A stretch of DNA of 38,837 nucleotides from Campylobacteraceae bacterium (GTDB lineage: Bacteria; Campylobacterota; Campylobacteria; Campylobacterales; Campylobacteraceae). Each line of letters starts with the position of its first letter. Within the stretch, counting starts at the first letter, position 1. Below, piece after piece: positions 1-8,405 of the stretch. The notes under the pieces were generated by a model. That model ran no database searches. It saw nothing but the letters and a program-made list of their open reading frames with translations, and was not told the DNA's origin. The stretch covers positions 1-38,837 of the forward strand of contig JAIRSJ010000037.1 in the NCBI GenBank assembly GCA_031255525.1, read 5' to 3'. Both the position numbers and the translations under genes were made by a program.

Positions 1-1238
1 ATGGTGGTTCGGAACTCTTGAACTGATACAAATGTTGTATTGAAATCCCTCAAGCGTTGTTTTTTGTATGCTTTTATCAAGCTTGAACTGATACAAATGT
101 TGTATTGAAATTTTTTTACTCCTTGTCTTTTGATGTTGTAATTATAGCTTGAACTGATACAAATGTTGTATTGAAATAATTCCTCCCATTTTTCAATCAG
201 CGTTTTCTGCAGCTCCTTGAACTGATACAAATGTTGTATTGAAATAGTTTTTTTTTTGTTTTTAGCAAAGTTTTTGTTGTTCTTGAACTGATACAAATGT
301 TGTATTGAAATACCGTACGGCAAAACGCATACGCAAGCCCTAAAAAATCTTGAACTGATACAAATGTTGTATTGAAATTTATTTTTTTTTATATTAATTC
401 CGTTTTTGGAGAACTTGAACTGATACAAATGTTGTATTGAAATTTTGTCATTCCTTTCATCTAAAAGATTGTCTAACTCTTGAACTGATACAAATGTTGT
501 ATTGAAATTGTACTAAAGTATATTTTGAAGCAGAGAGATTTGGCTTGAACTGATACAAATGTTGTATTGAAATGCAAGAAAAGGTTTTTAGTAGAGGATA
601 AAAGGCGTGTCTTGAACTGATACAAATGTTGTATTGAAATTCTTTTGCCTCTTGCTTTTTTGGCTTTTTTCGTAAAACTTGAACTGATACAAATGTTGTA
701 TTGAAATACACAAAGAGTATCCCTTGCCCACAGCCTACACACACTTGAACTGATACAAATGTTGTATTGAAATTGTTTGTACTCACATTTATTAGGGTAT
801 TTTTTTCTTACTTGAACTGATACAAATGTTGTATTGAAATTCGTGATTGCATTCGATGCTTGCACTGTCATAATCCATCTTGAACTGATACAAATGTTGT
901 ATTGAAATTTAAGTAGCAATGTGTCATTTTTATCATTATCATTTTCTTGAACTGATACAAATATTGTATTGAAATGAAGCTCGTACCGCTTTCGTTGCCG
1001 TTTTTCGTTTCCTTGAACTGATACAAATGTTGTATTGAAATTAGTATTAACTCCTTACCGAAACACTGTAAAGTTAGCTTGAACTGATACAAATGTTGTA
1101 TTGAAATTCGTCTGCATAGTTATTAATACAATTAGTTTTATACTTGAACTGATACAAATGTTGTATTGAAATCTTCGATGTTTTCGATATAATTATCTAA
1201 AATTTTAAACTTGAACTGATACAAGTGTTGTATTAAAT
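1..1238 (+). CRISPR. CRISPR array, 19 repeats (left edge cut by window)
   Basis: Nineteen copies of a 30-bp repeat start at 17, 82, 148, 216, 282, 349, 414, 479, 544, 611, 678, 744, 811, 879, 946, 1012, 1078, 1143 and 1210. They are separated by 18 unique spacers of 35-38 nt, and positions 1-16 are the end of another spacer. The repeat begins CTTGAACTG, ends ATTGAAAT, and holds a 6-bp hairpin (ATACAA / TTGTAT, 3-nt loop) at repeat positions 10-24. Repeat length, spacer length and the ATTGAAAT 3' end resemble Cas6-processed type I-B or type III arrays, where the last 8 nt become the crRNA 5' handle. The last repeat (1210-1238) is degenerate: it lacks one G and carries an A-to-G change. This marks it as the old, leader-distal end, so transcription should run left to right from a leader outside the window. 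No cas gene is visible, so the subtype is inferred. Confidence 0.97.
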
Positions 1239-1329
1239 ATACAAATAACCCCCTTTTGATCGTTTCTGGTTTTCTTTTGTTCAACATAAAAATTGTACAA
1301 AAAGTTTTGCAAAAATTAAAGGAGATATT

Positions 1330-2244
1330 TTGAAAAAAGCGGTTGTTTTGCTAAATATGGGTGGGGCGCGAAGCAAAAAAGAATTAAAAGAGTTTTTAAG
1401 AAATATGTTTTTGGACAGACGCATTATAGCTTCTCCAATAAGATATATTATCTCCCCTTTGATAACATTTTTGCGTTCAAAAAAAGTTTGGGAAAATTAT
1501 AATTTAATAGGAGGAAGCAAGATTTATTTGCATACTCAAAATCTTGTTGATAAGATAAATATTCTATCAAACGGCAAGTATGATGTTTTTTTTGCTATGC
1601 GTTATACAAACCCCAAAATCGCAGATATTTTTCAAAATAAAAATTATGACGAGGTTTTACTTTTTCCATTATATCCGCACTTTTCATCAACGACCACACT
1701 CTCTTCATTTGATGAAGCCAGAGCGTTTTTTCAAGATACATCCGTAAAGCTGCGGACAATAGACTATTTTTTCGATGATAAATATTTCAATCAAACTATT
1801 ATAGATGAAATAAAAAGGCATTACAAACAAGACGCGCATCTTATATTTTCAGCTCATTCGCTGCCTTGTTCGATTGCCAAAAAAGATGCTTATGAAAACC
1901 ACATCAAACAACATATTGAAATTCTGAGCAAAAGATTAAAAGATGAAGGAGTGCAATTTGTCGATATACATTTAGCGTATCAGTCAAAGTTAGGACCGAT
2001 AAAGTGGCTGGAACCATCTTTTCCGGAAGTTCTAAAGAACATTGCGCCTGCAAATATTGTCGTGTATCCTATCTCTTTTACGATCGACAATTCGGAGACT
2101 GATTTTGAACTTGGTATACATTATAAAAATATCGCAAATACCTTAGAGATAACATCGTACGAATTGTGTAAAGCTCAAAACGACAGTGATGAATTTGCAA
2201 AATTTGTAGATCAAAAAACCAAAGAGATTTTAGATATAAAGTAA
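1330..2244 (+). CDS. hemH: Ferrochelatase (HemH)
   Basis: Inserts Fe2+ into protoporphyrin IX, the last step of protoheme synthesis, at the cytoplasmic membrane face. The 304-residue product has normal family length. The N-terminal VVLLNMGGAR motif, the SAHSLP motif with the catalytic His (H176), the YQSKLGPIKWLEP segment (usually CQSRVGP...WL.P) and the ETDFE segment with the second catalytic acid (E256) are all visible. The start is a TTG at 1330, preceded by GGAG at 1321-1324. An ATG start is not available at the conserved N-terminus. The gene lies 91 bp after the CRISPR array on the same strand and converges on the lipoprotein gene. Confidence 0.95.
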   Translation: MKKAVVLLNMGGARSKKELKEFLRNMFLDRRIIASPIRYIISPLITFLRSKKVWENYNLIGGSKIYLHTQNLVDKINILSNGKYDVFFAMRYTNPKIADIFQNKNYDEVLLFPLYPHFSSTTTLSSFDEARAFFQDTSVKLRTIDYFFDDKYFNQTIIDEIKRHYKQDAHLIFSAHSLPCSIAKKDAYENHIKQHIEILSKRLKDEGVQFVDIHLAYQSKLGPIKWLEPSFPEVLKNIAPANIVVYPISFTIDNSETDFELGIHYKNIANTLEITSYELCKAQNDSDEFAKFVDQKTKEILDIK

Positions 2245-2269
2245 AATCGGTATTTTACGCCGATTTTAC
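2241..2269. terminator. Bidirectional terminator between hemH and lipoprotein gene
   Basis: A perfect 10-bp inverted repeat (GTAAAATCGG / CCGATTTTAC) with a 9-nt loop starts at the hemH stop codon. The A/T ends of the stem give U-rich tails in both directions. It sits between two convergent genes and can serve both. Confidence 0.75.
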
Positions 2270-2277
2270 TTAAGGTG

Positions 2278-3465
2278 CTACCACCAGCTCAAATCAACAT
2301 CTTGTCCTAGAATGGTCCAGTTGGATGTTATGTTGCCTTTCCCCTCCTCGCATGTATAAGTTGCATTGGTAGCCGGCTGCCCCTGTGACGCACTAGTCGC
2401 ATTTACTGTTTTTTGGCAAAGTGTTATCATATTAAAATCATCAGGCGTAGATACATTTGCCATCCAATAGTGCGGTCCGCTTAAATCTGTTTCATTTACG
2501 TCATAATCCACCGGTTTTGATTCAAATACATATTTGTTTCCAAGTCCATAAAGTGCCCCATTAAAATATTGAGTAGCACCCTGACCATCATCGCCGCTTG
2601 ATTGCATAGGAATTTGCGGTGAAGTTGTCTGCGCTCTACTCCCATTATTAACGGTCAATTGATCGGTATAGGTTCTTATAGTACGATTAACATCACTATA
2701 TGCTGATAAGTTCATGTCAAGATATCTGGTGTATGTAACAAGACTTACCGCTGTAGCATTTCGCTCGATATCGCGCAAAACATTTTTCATATCATTCCCA
2801 TATATATAACCTATATCGTCTTCCACAACTGCTTGCTTAAACAGATTCAATTGTATGCCGTTATTGGTGTTATTTTGATATTTTGAATCAGCACGCACTA
2901 TCAATGTTATGTCGCATACCGGACCATCGGCACATCCTGTAGCTTCTCCTTGATTAAATGCAATAAATACTGATTTTATACCGTCGCTTGTCACTAAACT
3001 GCTTGGTAAATTTGTTCGCGCAAACACTTCGCAGTATGGCGGCGAGTCTTCATAAATACAAGCTACTTCAGGATAAAAAAACCCATCCATTAACGAATAT
3101 AACCTCGAAGCTATGCCCACATCTACATCGTGATATATAATCTCTTTTTGGTATGAAACCGAGTGATTGTCCAAGTCTTCAGGTTCGACTTGATTTGGTG
3201 CAACAAGGTTAAACATACCTCTATAATCTGTGATATTATATTCTAACGAGTCGTATCGTAGATGAGCGCTTATCGCTCCATCGCTACTTTCATCATCACC
3301 GCCTCCGTCTCCTCCGGTGCCGTCATCGCCACCGTTGTCACCTCCAGAACCAGAGCAGTTTGTATAGCAGATTTCTCCATCACCACCACCGCATCCAAAG
3401 AACAGAAATCCTCCAAGCATTATAATCATCAATGCTTTGATCATAATAGATATTTTCATTTTCAT
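2278..3465 (-). CDS. Predicted lipoprotein of unknown function
   Basis: The 395-residue protein has a lipoprotein signal peptide: a basic N-terminus, a hydrophobic core and the lipobox LFFG-C, with the acylated Cys at residue 25. After it comes a flexible Gly/Asp-rich linker (about residues 26-62), then a soluble domain I do not recognise, ending in Ser-Trp-Trp. Four or more further cysteines in the mature domain (for example in CIYEDSPPYCEVF and CADGPVC) could form disulfides. Asp at +2 of the mature lipoprotein is absent; the residues there are Gly. The start at 3465 is preceded by AAAGGG at good spacing. The gene is downstream of yebC on the same strand, separated by about 130 bp, so it may have its own promoter. 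The product is envelope-anchored by prediction only; no function is assigned. Confidence 0.85.
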   Translation of the reverse strand: MKMKISIMIKALMIIMLGGFLFFGCGGGDGEICYTNCSGSGGDNGGDDGTGGDGGGDDESSDGAISAHLRYDSLEYNITDYRGMFNLVAPNQVEPEDLDNHSVSYQKEIIYHDVDVGIASRLYSLMDGFFYPEVACIYEDSPPYCEVFARTNLPSSLVTSDGIKSVFIAFNQGEATGCADGPVCDITLIVRADSKYQNNTNNGIQLNLFKQAVVEDDIGYIYGNDMKNVLRDIERNATAVSLVTYTRYLDMNLSAYSDVNRTIRTYTDQLTVNNGSRAQTTSPQIPMQSSGDDGQGATQYFNGALYGLGNKYVFESKPVDYDVNETDLSGPHYWMANVSTPDDFNMITLCQKTVNATSASQGQPATNATYTCEEGKGNITSNWTILGQDVDLSWW

Positions 3466-3594
3466 AGCCCTTTACATCAAATTTAGTATAAATTTTATCT
3501 AAAAAATGGGTAAAAAAGCAAGTAAGTAGCTAAAATGATCATATAAATTTTGTATTTAAAATGATTTTTAGAAATATATAAGTTTTTAGCGTTG

Positions 3595-4305
3595 TTACGC
3601 AATATTTGTATAAACTGCCTGCACATCGTCATCATCTTCCAAACGATCGATAAGTTTTTCGATGTCTGACAACTGTTCTTCGCCGAATTCAACAGGTGTA
3701 TTCGGAATATATTCAAGCGTTGATTTTTTTGGTTCGATACCAAGCGATTCGAACACTGAAGATAAAGAACCGAAGTTAGAATATGCTGCGTATGCATAAA
3801 AAACTCCCCCATTTTCTTCCAGTTCCTCAAGTCCGCCGTCAATCAAAGCAAGCTCCAAATCGTCCGTATTTAAATCCGCAGGTTTATCAAATTCAAAAAC
3901 GGCTTTTCTTGAAAACATAAACTCTAAAGAGCCGTTTTGAAGTATTTGTCCGCCGCATTTTCCAAAGTGTGCTTTTATATTTGCAACAGTTCTTGTGGGA
4001 TTATCGGTAGCACACTCTACGAGTACCAGTGCTCCATGAAGCGCTCTGCCTTCATAACAAATCTCTTTTATATCTTGAGCGTCTTTGCCTGAAGCTCTTT
4101 TGATTGCTGCGTCAATATTATCTTTAGGCATATTTTGTGCTTTTGCGTTTAAAATCGCAGTACGAAGTTTGGAGTTCATTTCCGGATCGCTTCCGCCTTG
4201 TTTTACTGCAACCGTTATCGATTTTGCAAGTTTTGGAAATACTTTGGACATTTTATCCCATCGTTTCTCTTTTGCTGCGCGGCGATATTCAAATGCTCTT
4301 CCCAT
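3595..4305 (-). CDS. yebC: YebC/PmpR-family regulatory or translation factor
   Basis: The 236-residue product starts [21 protein letters not shown] and carries the family landmarks: the [23 protein letters not shown] segment near residues 26-49, [18 protein letters not shown] near 54-71, and the [16 protein letters not shown] helix near residue 100. Length fits the family (about 235-250). Members have been described as transcriptional regulators (PmpR), and more recently as factors that relieve ribosome stalling, like mitochondrial TACO1. Which role applies here cannot be read from sequence. It is encoded downstream of lpxK, with a 128-bp gap. Confidence 0.95.
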   Translation of the reverse strand: MGRAFEYRRAAKEKRWDKMSKVFPKLAKSITVAVKQGGSDPEMNSKLRTAILNAKAQNMPKDNIDAAIKRASGKDAQDIKEICYEGRALHGALVLVECATDNPTRTVANIKAHFGKCGGQILQNGSLEFMFSRKAVFEFDKPADLNTDDLELALIDGGLEELEENGGVFYAYAAYSNFGSLSSVFESLGIEPKKSTLEYIPNTPVEFGEEQLSDIEKLIDRLEDDDDVQAVYTNIA

Positions 4306-4433
4306 AAGACTTATCCTAAATAAAAATATGCTCGTAATGATATCTTACAAAAGATAAAAAAGATTTTAGCAGCATTGAAAATGTAATTTTATCGCCGCAT
4401 GGCATTTTATTCTTGGATTTCAAAAATAGATTT

Positions 4434-5366
4434 TTAAAGTAGAGTTTGAGTTTTGATATATGATTTTAGTGTTTTTTTTATATGCGAGGAGAGTTTTATC
4501 TCAAGTTCTAAAATAGATAAAGGCAGAGTAAATTTTTCCATTTTTACGGCATCTTTTGTTGTAGTGAGAATTGAAGTTGCATCGTTTGAGCTTAGAAGCT
4601 CTAAAAGTTCATTTTCATTAAACATGTAGTGATCGGGGAAAGTTTTCTTTGCTATTACGGACGAGGGTAAAAACTTATCAAGCCTTGAAGGATTCGCTAT
4701 AGCGGTCGCAAGTACCATTTTTTCAGAGTGGTTTTTAATATTGACTATTCTTTCAAAGTCAATTCCATCCTCTAAAACCAAATCTACATTTTTGTAATTT
4801 TTTATACTTTCCCTATAAGCTCCAGATGGGATACAAAAGGTGTTTGCAGGAGCGGGATTCGGACGAATTAAAATATCAAACTTTTTGATGTTTGTTTTGC
4901 CAAAACCATCATCTAAAATGACAACTTGCGCGCCAAGCTCTTTTGCTTTTAGTATGCCTTTTGCTCTGTTTTCACTCACAATTATCCAAGCGTGTTTTAA
5001 TTCTTTGGCATATAACATCGCCTCATCGCCGCTTATCCTTATATCACACAAAATTTCGCCCAAATTACTTACTAAAAATAGCCCTTTTGATAAGCGACCG
5101 TAACCTCTTAAAACAATAGCCGGTTTTTTTATCTCTTTTGCTATGGCGATACAAATCGGAGTTTTGCCACTGCCGCCTATGGTTAAATTTCCAACACTTA
5201 TGATTGGTATGTGATAGTCAACGGGTTTTTTAAAGGCACGTCTTATTTTTGCGCACAAACACCACAAAAAACTAATGGGAAGAAGCAGATAAGAGATAAA
5301 ACGCCCGAATATATTCGGGCAATAAAAATATCTTTCTATCCATAAAACAGATAAGCGATTAAACAC
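4434..5366 (-). CDS. lpxK: Tetraacyldisaccharide 4'-kinase (LpxK)
   Basis: Phosphorylates the 4' position of the lipid A disaccharide at the inner membrane, using ATP. The 310-residue protein has an N-terminal hydrophobic segment (about residues 17-37), then the Walker A motif SVGNLTIGGSGKTP (about 57-70), the VLRGYGR motif (about 84-90) and the VILDDGF motif typical of LpxK. Length matches the family. The first bases overlap the end of the upstream aminotransferase gene by 8 nt, which indicates translational coupling and supports a shared role in lipid A assembly. Confidence 0.95.
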   Translation of the reverse strand: MFNRLSVLWIERYFYCPNIFGRFISYLLLPISFLWCLCAKIRRAFKKPVDYHIPIISVGNLTIGGSGKTPICIAIAKEIKKPAIVLRGYGRLSKGLFLVSNLGEILCDIRISGDEAMLYAKELKHAWIIVSENRAKGILKAKELGAQVVILDDGFGKTNIKKFDILIRPNPAPANTFCIPSGAYRESIKNYKNVDLVLEDGIDFERIVNIKNHSEKMVLATAIANPSRLDKFLPSSVIAKKTFPDHYMFNENELLELLSSNDATSILTTTKDAVKMEKFTLPLSILELEIKLSSHIKKTLKSYIKTQTLL

Positions 5367-6501
5367 GATTTTTGGCGATGTTGTTTATTTGTTCGCAAAT
5401 ATATAAAACGTCATTATCGCTCATAGCCGCATAAATCGGTATGGACAGAATTTGCTGATAATTCGTCAAAGCTGTCGGAAAATCATTGACTTTCAAGCCG
5501 TATTTTGTTTTGTAATAAGATAAAAGATGTAGCGGTATATAGTGAAGTCCTGTAAATATCCCAACCTCTTTCAATGCTTTTGCAAAACTATCGCGATTTT
5601 TATCTATTTTTATGATGTATTGATTGTATATGTGGTCTCGTTTTTTAATCGGAATTTGTACATGAGGGCAATTTGCCAGCTCTTTATCATAGATAGAGGC
5701 TATCTCTTTTTGCCTTGCTATGAATTTATCCATTTTTGAGAGTTGCCCTAAAACATAAGCCGCATTTAATTCGTTTATATCGTATTTGACTCCTATGTCA
5801 ACTACATTGTAGATATATCCCAAATTTCCGAACTTATCCCATCCCGCGCTTACCATCGCATGATTTCTAAGAAGTCTTGCCCTATCGTTTACCTCTTCGT
5901 TGGATGTTGTCATGACGCCTCCGCCGGCAATTGAATATTTTAACTGCGGAGAAAATCTAAAACATGATATTTCTGAATCAAGCAGAGATGAACCCAATCT
6001 TTTGTCTTTATATGAAGCTCCGAATGCGCTCATAGCGTCATCTACAATTTTGACGTTATATTTTTTCGATAGTTCATATATTGGGTCTAAATCCGAAGGC
6101 TGACCCGCTATGTGCGATATAAAGACCCCCTTTAGTTTTTTGTGAGCTTGTTTTGCGAGTGTATCGCTCAATTTATCTATAGATATATTAAAATCATCAG
6201 CATTTATATCAACAAAAATCGGTTCGGCATCAAAATGCCTTACTACTTCTGCTACAACAGGAGCTGAATTTACCGAACATACAAATTTATCGCCCCGCTT
6301 TAAATCCAAAGCGCACATAGCAAGATGCATAGACGATGTTCCGTTGTACGTGGCTATAGCGTATTTTGCACCTATATATTTTTTTATGTTAGCTTCAAGT
6401 TTTTCAGCTTTATCGGGTTTTTCATTATTATCCAACACACTATTGACGAGTTCCATCTCCGTTTTATCTATAGATGGTTTGAAAAATGGTATCTCTCTCA
6501 T
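5359..6501 (-). CDS. DegT/DnrJ/EryC1/StrS-family PLP aminotransferase, possibly GnnB
   Basis: The 380-residue protein follows the sugar-aminotransferase plan: the IATYNGTSSMHLAMCAL PLP-phosphate segment near residues 49-65, an Asp pair (D154-D155) expected to contact the PLP pyridine nitrogen, and a lysine (K188) in FSPQLKYSIAGGGV as the likely Schiff-base residue. The usual SFH...K spacing is modified here. The C-terminal GLHYIPLHLLSYY block is intact. Some Campylobacterota make lipid A with 2,3-diamino-glucose, using GnnA plus the DegT-type enzyme GnnB. An 8-nt overlap with lpxK makes GnnB a reasonable guess. gnnA is not in the window, so another nucleotide-sugar role is possible. Confidence 0.85.
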   Translation of the reverse strand: MREIPFFKPSIDKTEMELVNSVLDNNEKPDKAEKLEANIKKYIGAKYAIATYNGTSSMHLAMCALDLKRGDKFVCSVNSAPVVAEVVRHFDAEPIFVDINADDFNISIDKLSDTLAKQAHKKLKGVFISHIAGQPSDLDPIYELSKKYNVKIVDDAMSAFGASYKDKRLGSSLLDSEISCFRFSPQLKYSIAGGGVMTTSNEEVNDRARLLRNHAMVSAGWDKFGNLGYIYNVVDIGVKYDINELNAAYVLGQLSKMDKFIARQKEIASIYDKELANCPHVQIPIKKRDHIYNQYIIKIDKNRDSFAKALKEVGIFTGLHYIPLHLLSYYKTKYGLKVNDFPTALTNYQQILSIPIYAAMSDNDVLYICEQINNIAKNRV

Positions 6502-6678
6502 AAGTTAACTCCTCTTGTCGACTCATATTAAAAAAATTAATTTGTCGCTTTGAAAATATATAAATTGTACTAAAACAAATATTAATTGTATCTTTTTAAG
6601 TATTGTGGGCAAATTTTTGTTTATTCTGTCAAACTTTAAAAATTTGATATTATTATATAAAAAATAGGAGTTCTTAAA

Positions 6679-7272
6679 ATGCAAATCTTATCAAAGCCTA
6701 TGGGGGTTTTTCAGACAAATTGCTATATAGTTTTTTTACCCAGAGGCGAGATTATTATAGATCCCGGCGTTGATGCTGCAGATTGGGTGAAAAGCAGAGT
6801 AAAAACACCTTTAGCTATCTTAAATACGCACGGACATTTTGATCATGTGTGGTCAAATCGCAAATTACAAGAGAGTTTAAAGACCGTTTTATATACACCA
6901 AAAAAAGATATATTCATGTTACAAAATGATACATTTGGGTATGGAATGGATTCGAGCGTTCCTGATGTTGAAGTTGATGGAGACCAAAAATTTGAGATAG
7001 GAGGAGACATTGTAGAGTTTTTGCATTTTCCTGGTCATACTCCCGGATGCAGTATCATTAAAATAGCCAACGTTATCTTTAGCGGTGATTTTCTATTTAA
7101 AAACTCGATAGGTAGAACTGATTTTCCGTACAGTTCATCTGAAGATATGAAAAGAAGCATCTTAAAATTTTTGGAATTCAAAGAAGATTTAAGCGTTTAT
7201 CCGGGACACGGCGATAGCACAAGCGTAAAAACGGAGCAAAAAAATCTGCCGTTATGGCTTGAATATTTATAA
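6679..7272 (+). CDS. Metallo-beta-lactamase-fold hydrolase (glyoxalase II-like)
   Basis: The 197-residue soluble protein has the full metal-binding set of the fold: THGHFDH (H51, H53, D55, H56), H120 in FPGHTPG, D137 in FSGDFLF and H177 in YPGHGD. It is shorter than true glyoxalase II (about 250), which has an extra C-terminal helical domain. It therefore fits the small YcbL/GloB-like hydrolases that act on thioesters or related substrates. The substrate is not predictable. It stands alone, flanked by genes on the opposite strand, with GGAG upstream of the ATG. Confidence 0.9.
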   Translation: MQILSKPMGVFQTNCYIVFLPRGEIIIDPGVDAADWVKSRVKTPLAILNTHGHFDHVWSNRKLQESLKTVLYTPKKDIFMLQNDTFGYGMDSSVPDVEVDGDQKFEIGGDIVEFLHFPGHTPGCSIIKIANVIFSGDFLFKNSIGRTDFPYSSSEDMKRSILKFLEFKEDLSVYPGHGDSTSVKTEQKNLPLWLEYL

Positions 7273-7441
7273 ATATCTCCGGAAAAATTTTTAATTTAAA
7301 AGTGAGTATTTTCGTTACATATTGAGTTAATGGCTATTTAAATACAAAGTTTTAATATTTATATAAATTTAAAAATGCAGCGTTTGATTCGAACAATTTT
7401 ACCAAAGCTGTTTTTTTATCTTTTTGTATGCAAGTATAAAT

Positions 7442-8335
7442 CTATTTTTTTACTTTAACGTATACTCTTTTTGGCGACGGATAGCCTTCAAGTGTCTTTG
7501 AATTATCATCAGGATCTAAAAAGTCTTCGAGGCTTTGTCCTAAAATCCACTCTGTTTTTCTTTGCTCGGTCGTATCGGTTGGTCTTTTTGCCAATACTTC
7601 AAATTTGCTAAATCCAGCTCTTTCGCACCAATTTTTCAGAGCACTTATGGTTGGAATAAAATAGACATTTGATATTTTTGAATAGCTTCCTTTAGGACAC
7701 AATGCCATATCTTCATCGCCTTCAATCATAAAAGTGTCCAAAAATAACTCCCCATCTTTTTCAAGTGCGCTGAAAAGTGATTTTAAACAGCCTATAGGAT
7801 CGCTTCTGTGATACAAAACGCCAAGACAAAAAATCACATCAAATTTTTCCTCATAACCTAACAAATCCTCTATGCCCAAAAGCTCGTATAAAATATCCGT
7901 TTTTGCGAAGTGGTTGATAAAATCAAATTGACACCAAAATAATGGTACAGGATCAAATCCTACTAGTTTTTTTGGTTTTTCTTCAAGCATTTTAAAAAGA
8001 TAATATCCGTTGTTGCAGCCGACATCGGCTATTTTTTTACCTTTTAAATCAAAATGCGGACGCAGGAGATTATATTTGATAAAACTTTTCCACTCCGCAT
8101 CTATAAAAAGATCTCCTATTTTAAAAGGACCTTTTCGCCAAGAACGAAGCAAAAGCGCAGTGTCTTTTATCTGAGATTCATATTTTGTGTCAATATGTTC
8201 TATGTTGATTTGAAAAATGTCGCCAAATGTCACCGAAGTTTTAAAAATAGGTAGTTTATCTATTGCTTGTCTTAGAGGTTTTATGTTTTTCCATAACGAG
8301 GCAAGCTCTTTTTGTTTTTGTGATTTTTCACTCAT
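7442..8335 (-). CDS. cmoB: tRNA U34 carboxymethyltransferase (CmoB)
   Basis: Transfers the carboxymethyl group of carboxy-SAM to 5-hydroxyuridine at the wobble position of certain tRNAs, giving cmo5U. The 297-residue protein has the CmoB-specific LLLRSWRKGPF block (about residues 61-71), EWKSFIKYNLLRPHF (about 81-95), the SAM-binding motif IADVGCNNGYY (about 102-112) and VGFDPVPLFWCQF just after it. The FCLGVLYHRSDP motif is also intact. It is slightly shorter at the N-terminus than the E. coli enzyme. cmoA, which makes carboxy-SAM, is not in the window. It is divergent from pepD, with about 70 bp between the starts. Confidence 0.95.
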   Translation of the reverse strand: MSEKSQKQKELASLWKNIKPLRQAIDKLPIFKTSVTFGDIFQINIEHIDTKYESQIKDTALLLRSWRKGPFKIGDLFIDAEWKSFIKYNLLRPHFDLKGKKIADVGCNNGYYLFKMLEEKPKKLVGFDPVPLFWCQFDFINHFAKTDILYELLGIEDLLGYEEKFDVIFCLGVLYHRSDPIGCLKSLFSALEKDGELFLDTFMIEGDEDMALCPKGSYSKISNVYFIPTISALKNWCERAGFSKFEVLAKRPTDTTEQRKTEWILGQSLEDFLDPDDNSKTLEGYPSPKRVYVKVKK

Positions 8336-8405
8336 CTTTTATCTCTTAAACTTTTCTTTACAAAAAGAATAATAGCATAATGCGTAAAATTTAGAGGTTA
8401 GAATT

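Noticed and set aside
457-1092. Long minus-strand open frames through the CRISPR array
   Set aside because: The reverse complement of the repeat has no stop codon in any frame, so open frames arise automatically. The predicted peptides merely repeat the translated CRISPR repeat.
4400-4415. GCC-GCAT-GGC hairpin after lpxK
   Set aside because: Only a 3-bp GC stem followed by a weak T-run on the wrong strand for lpxK; not enough for a terminator.
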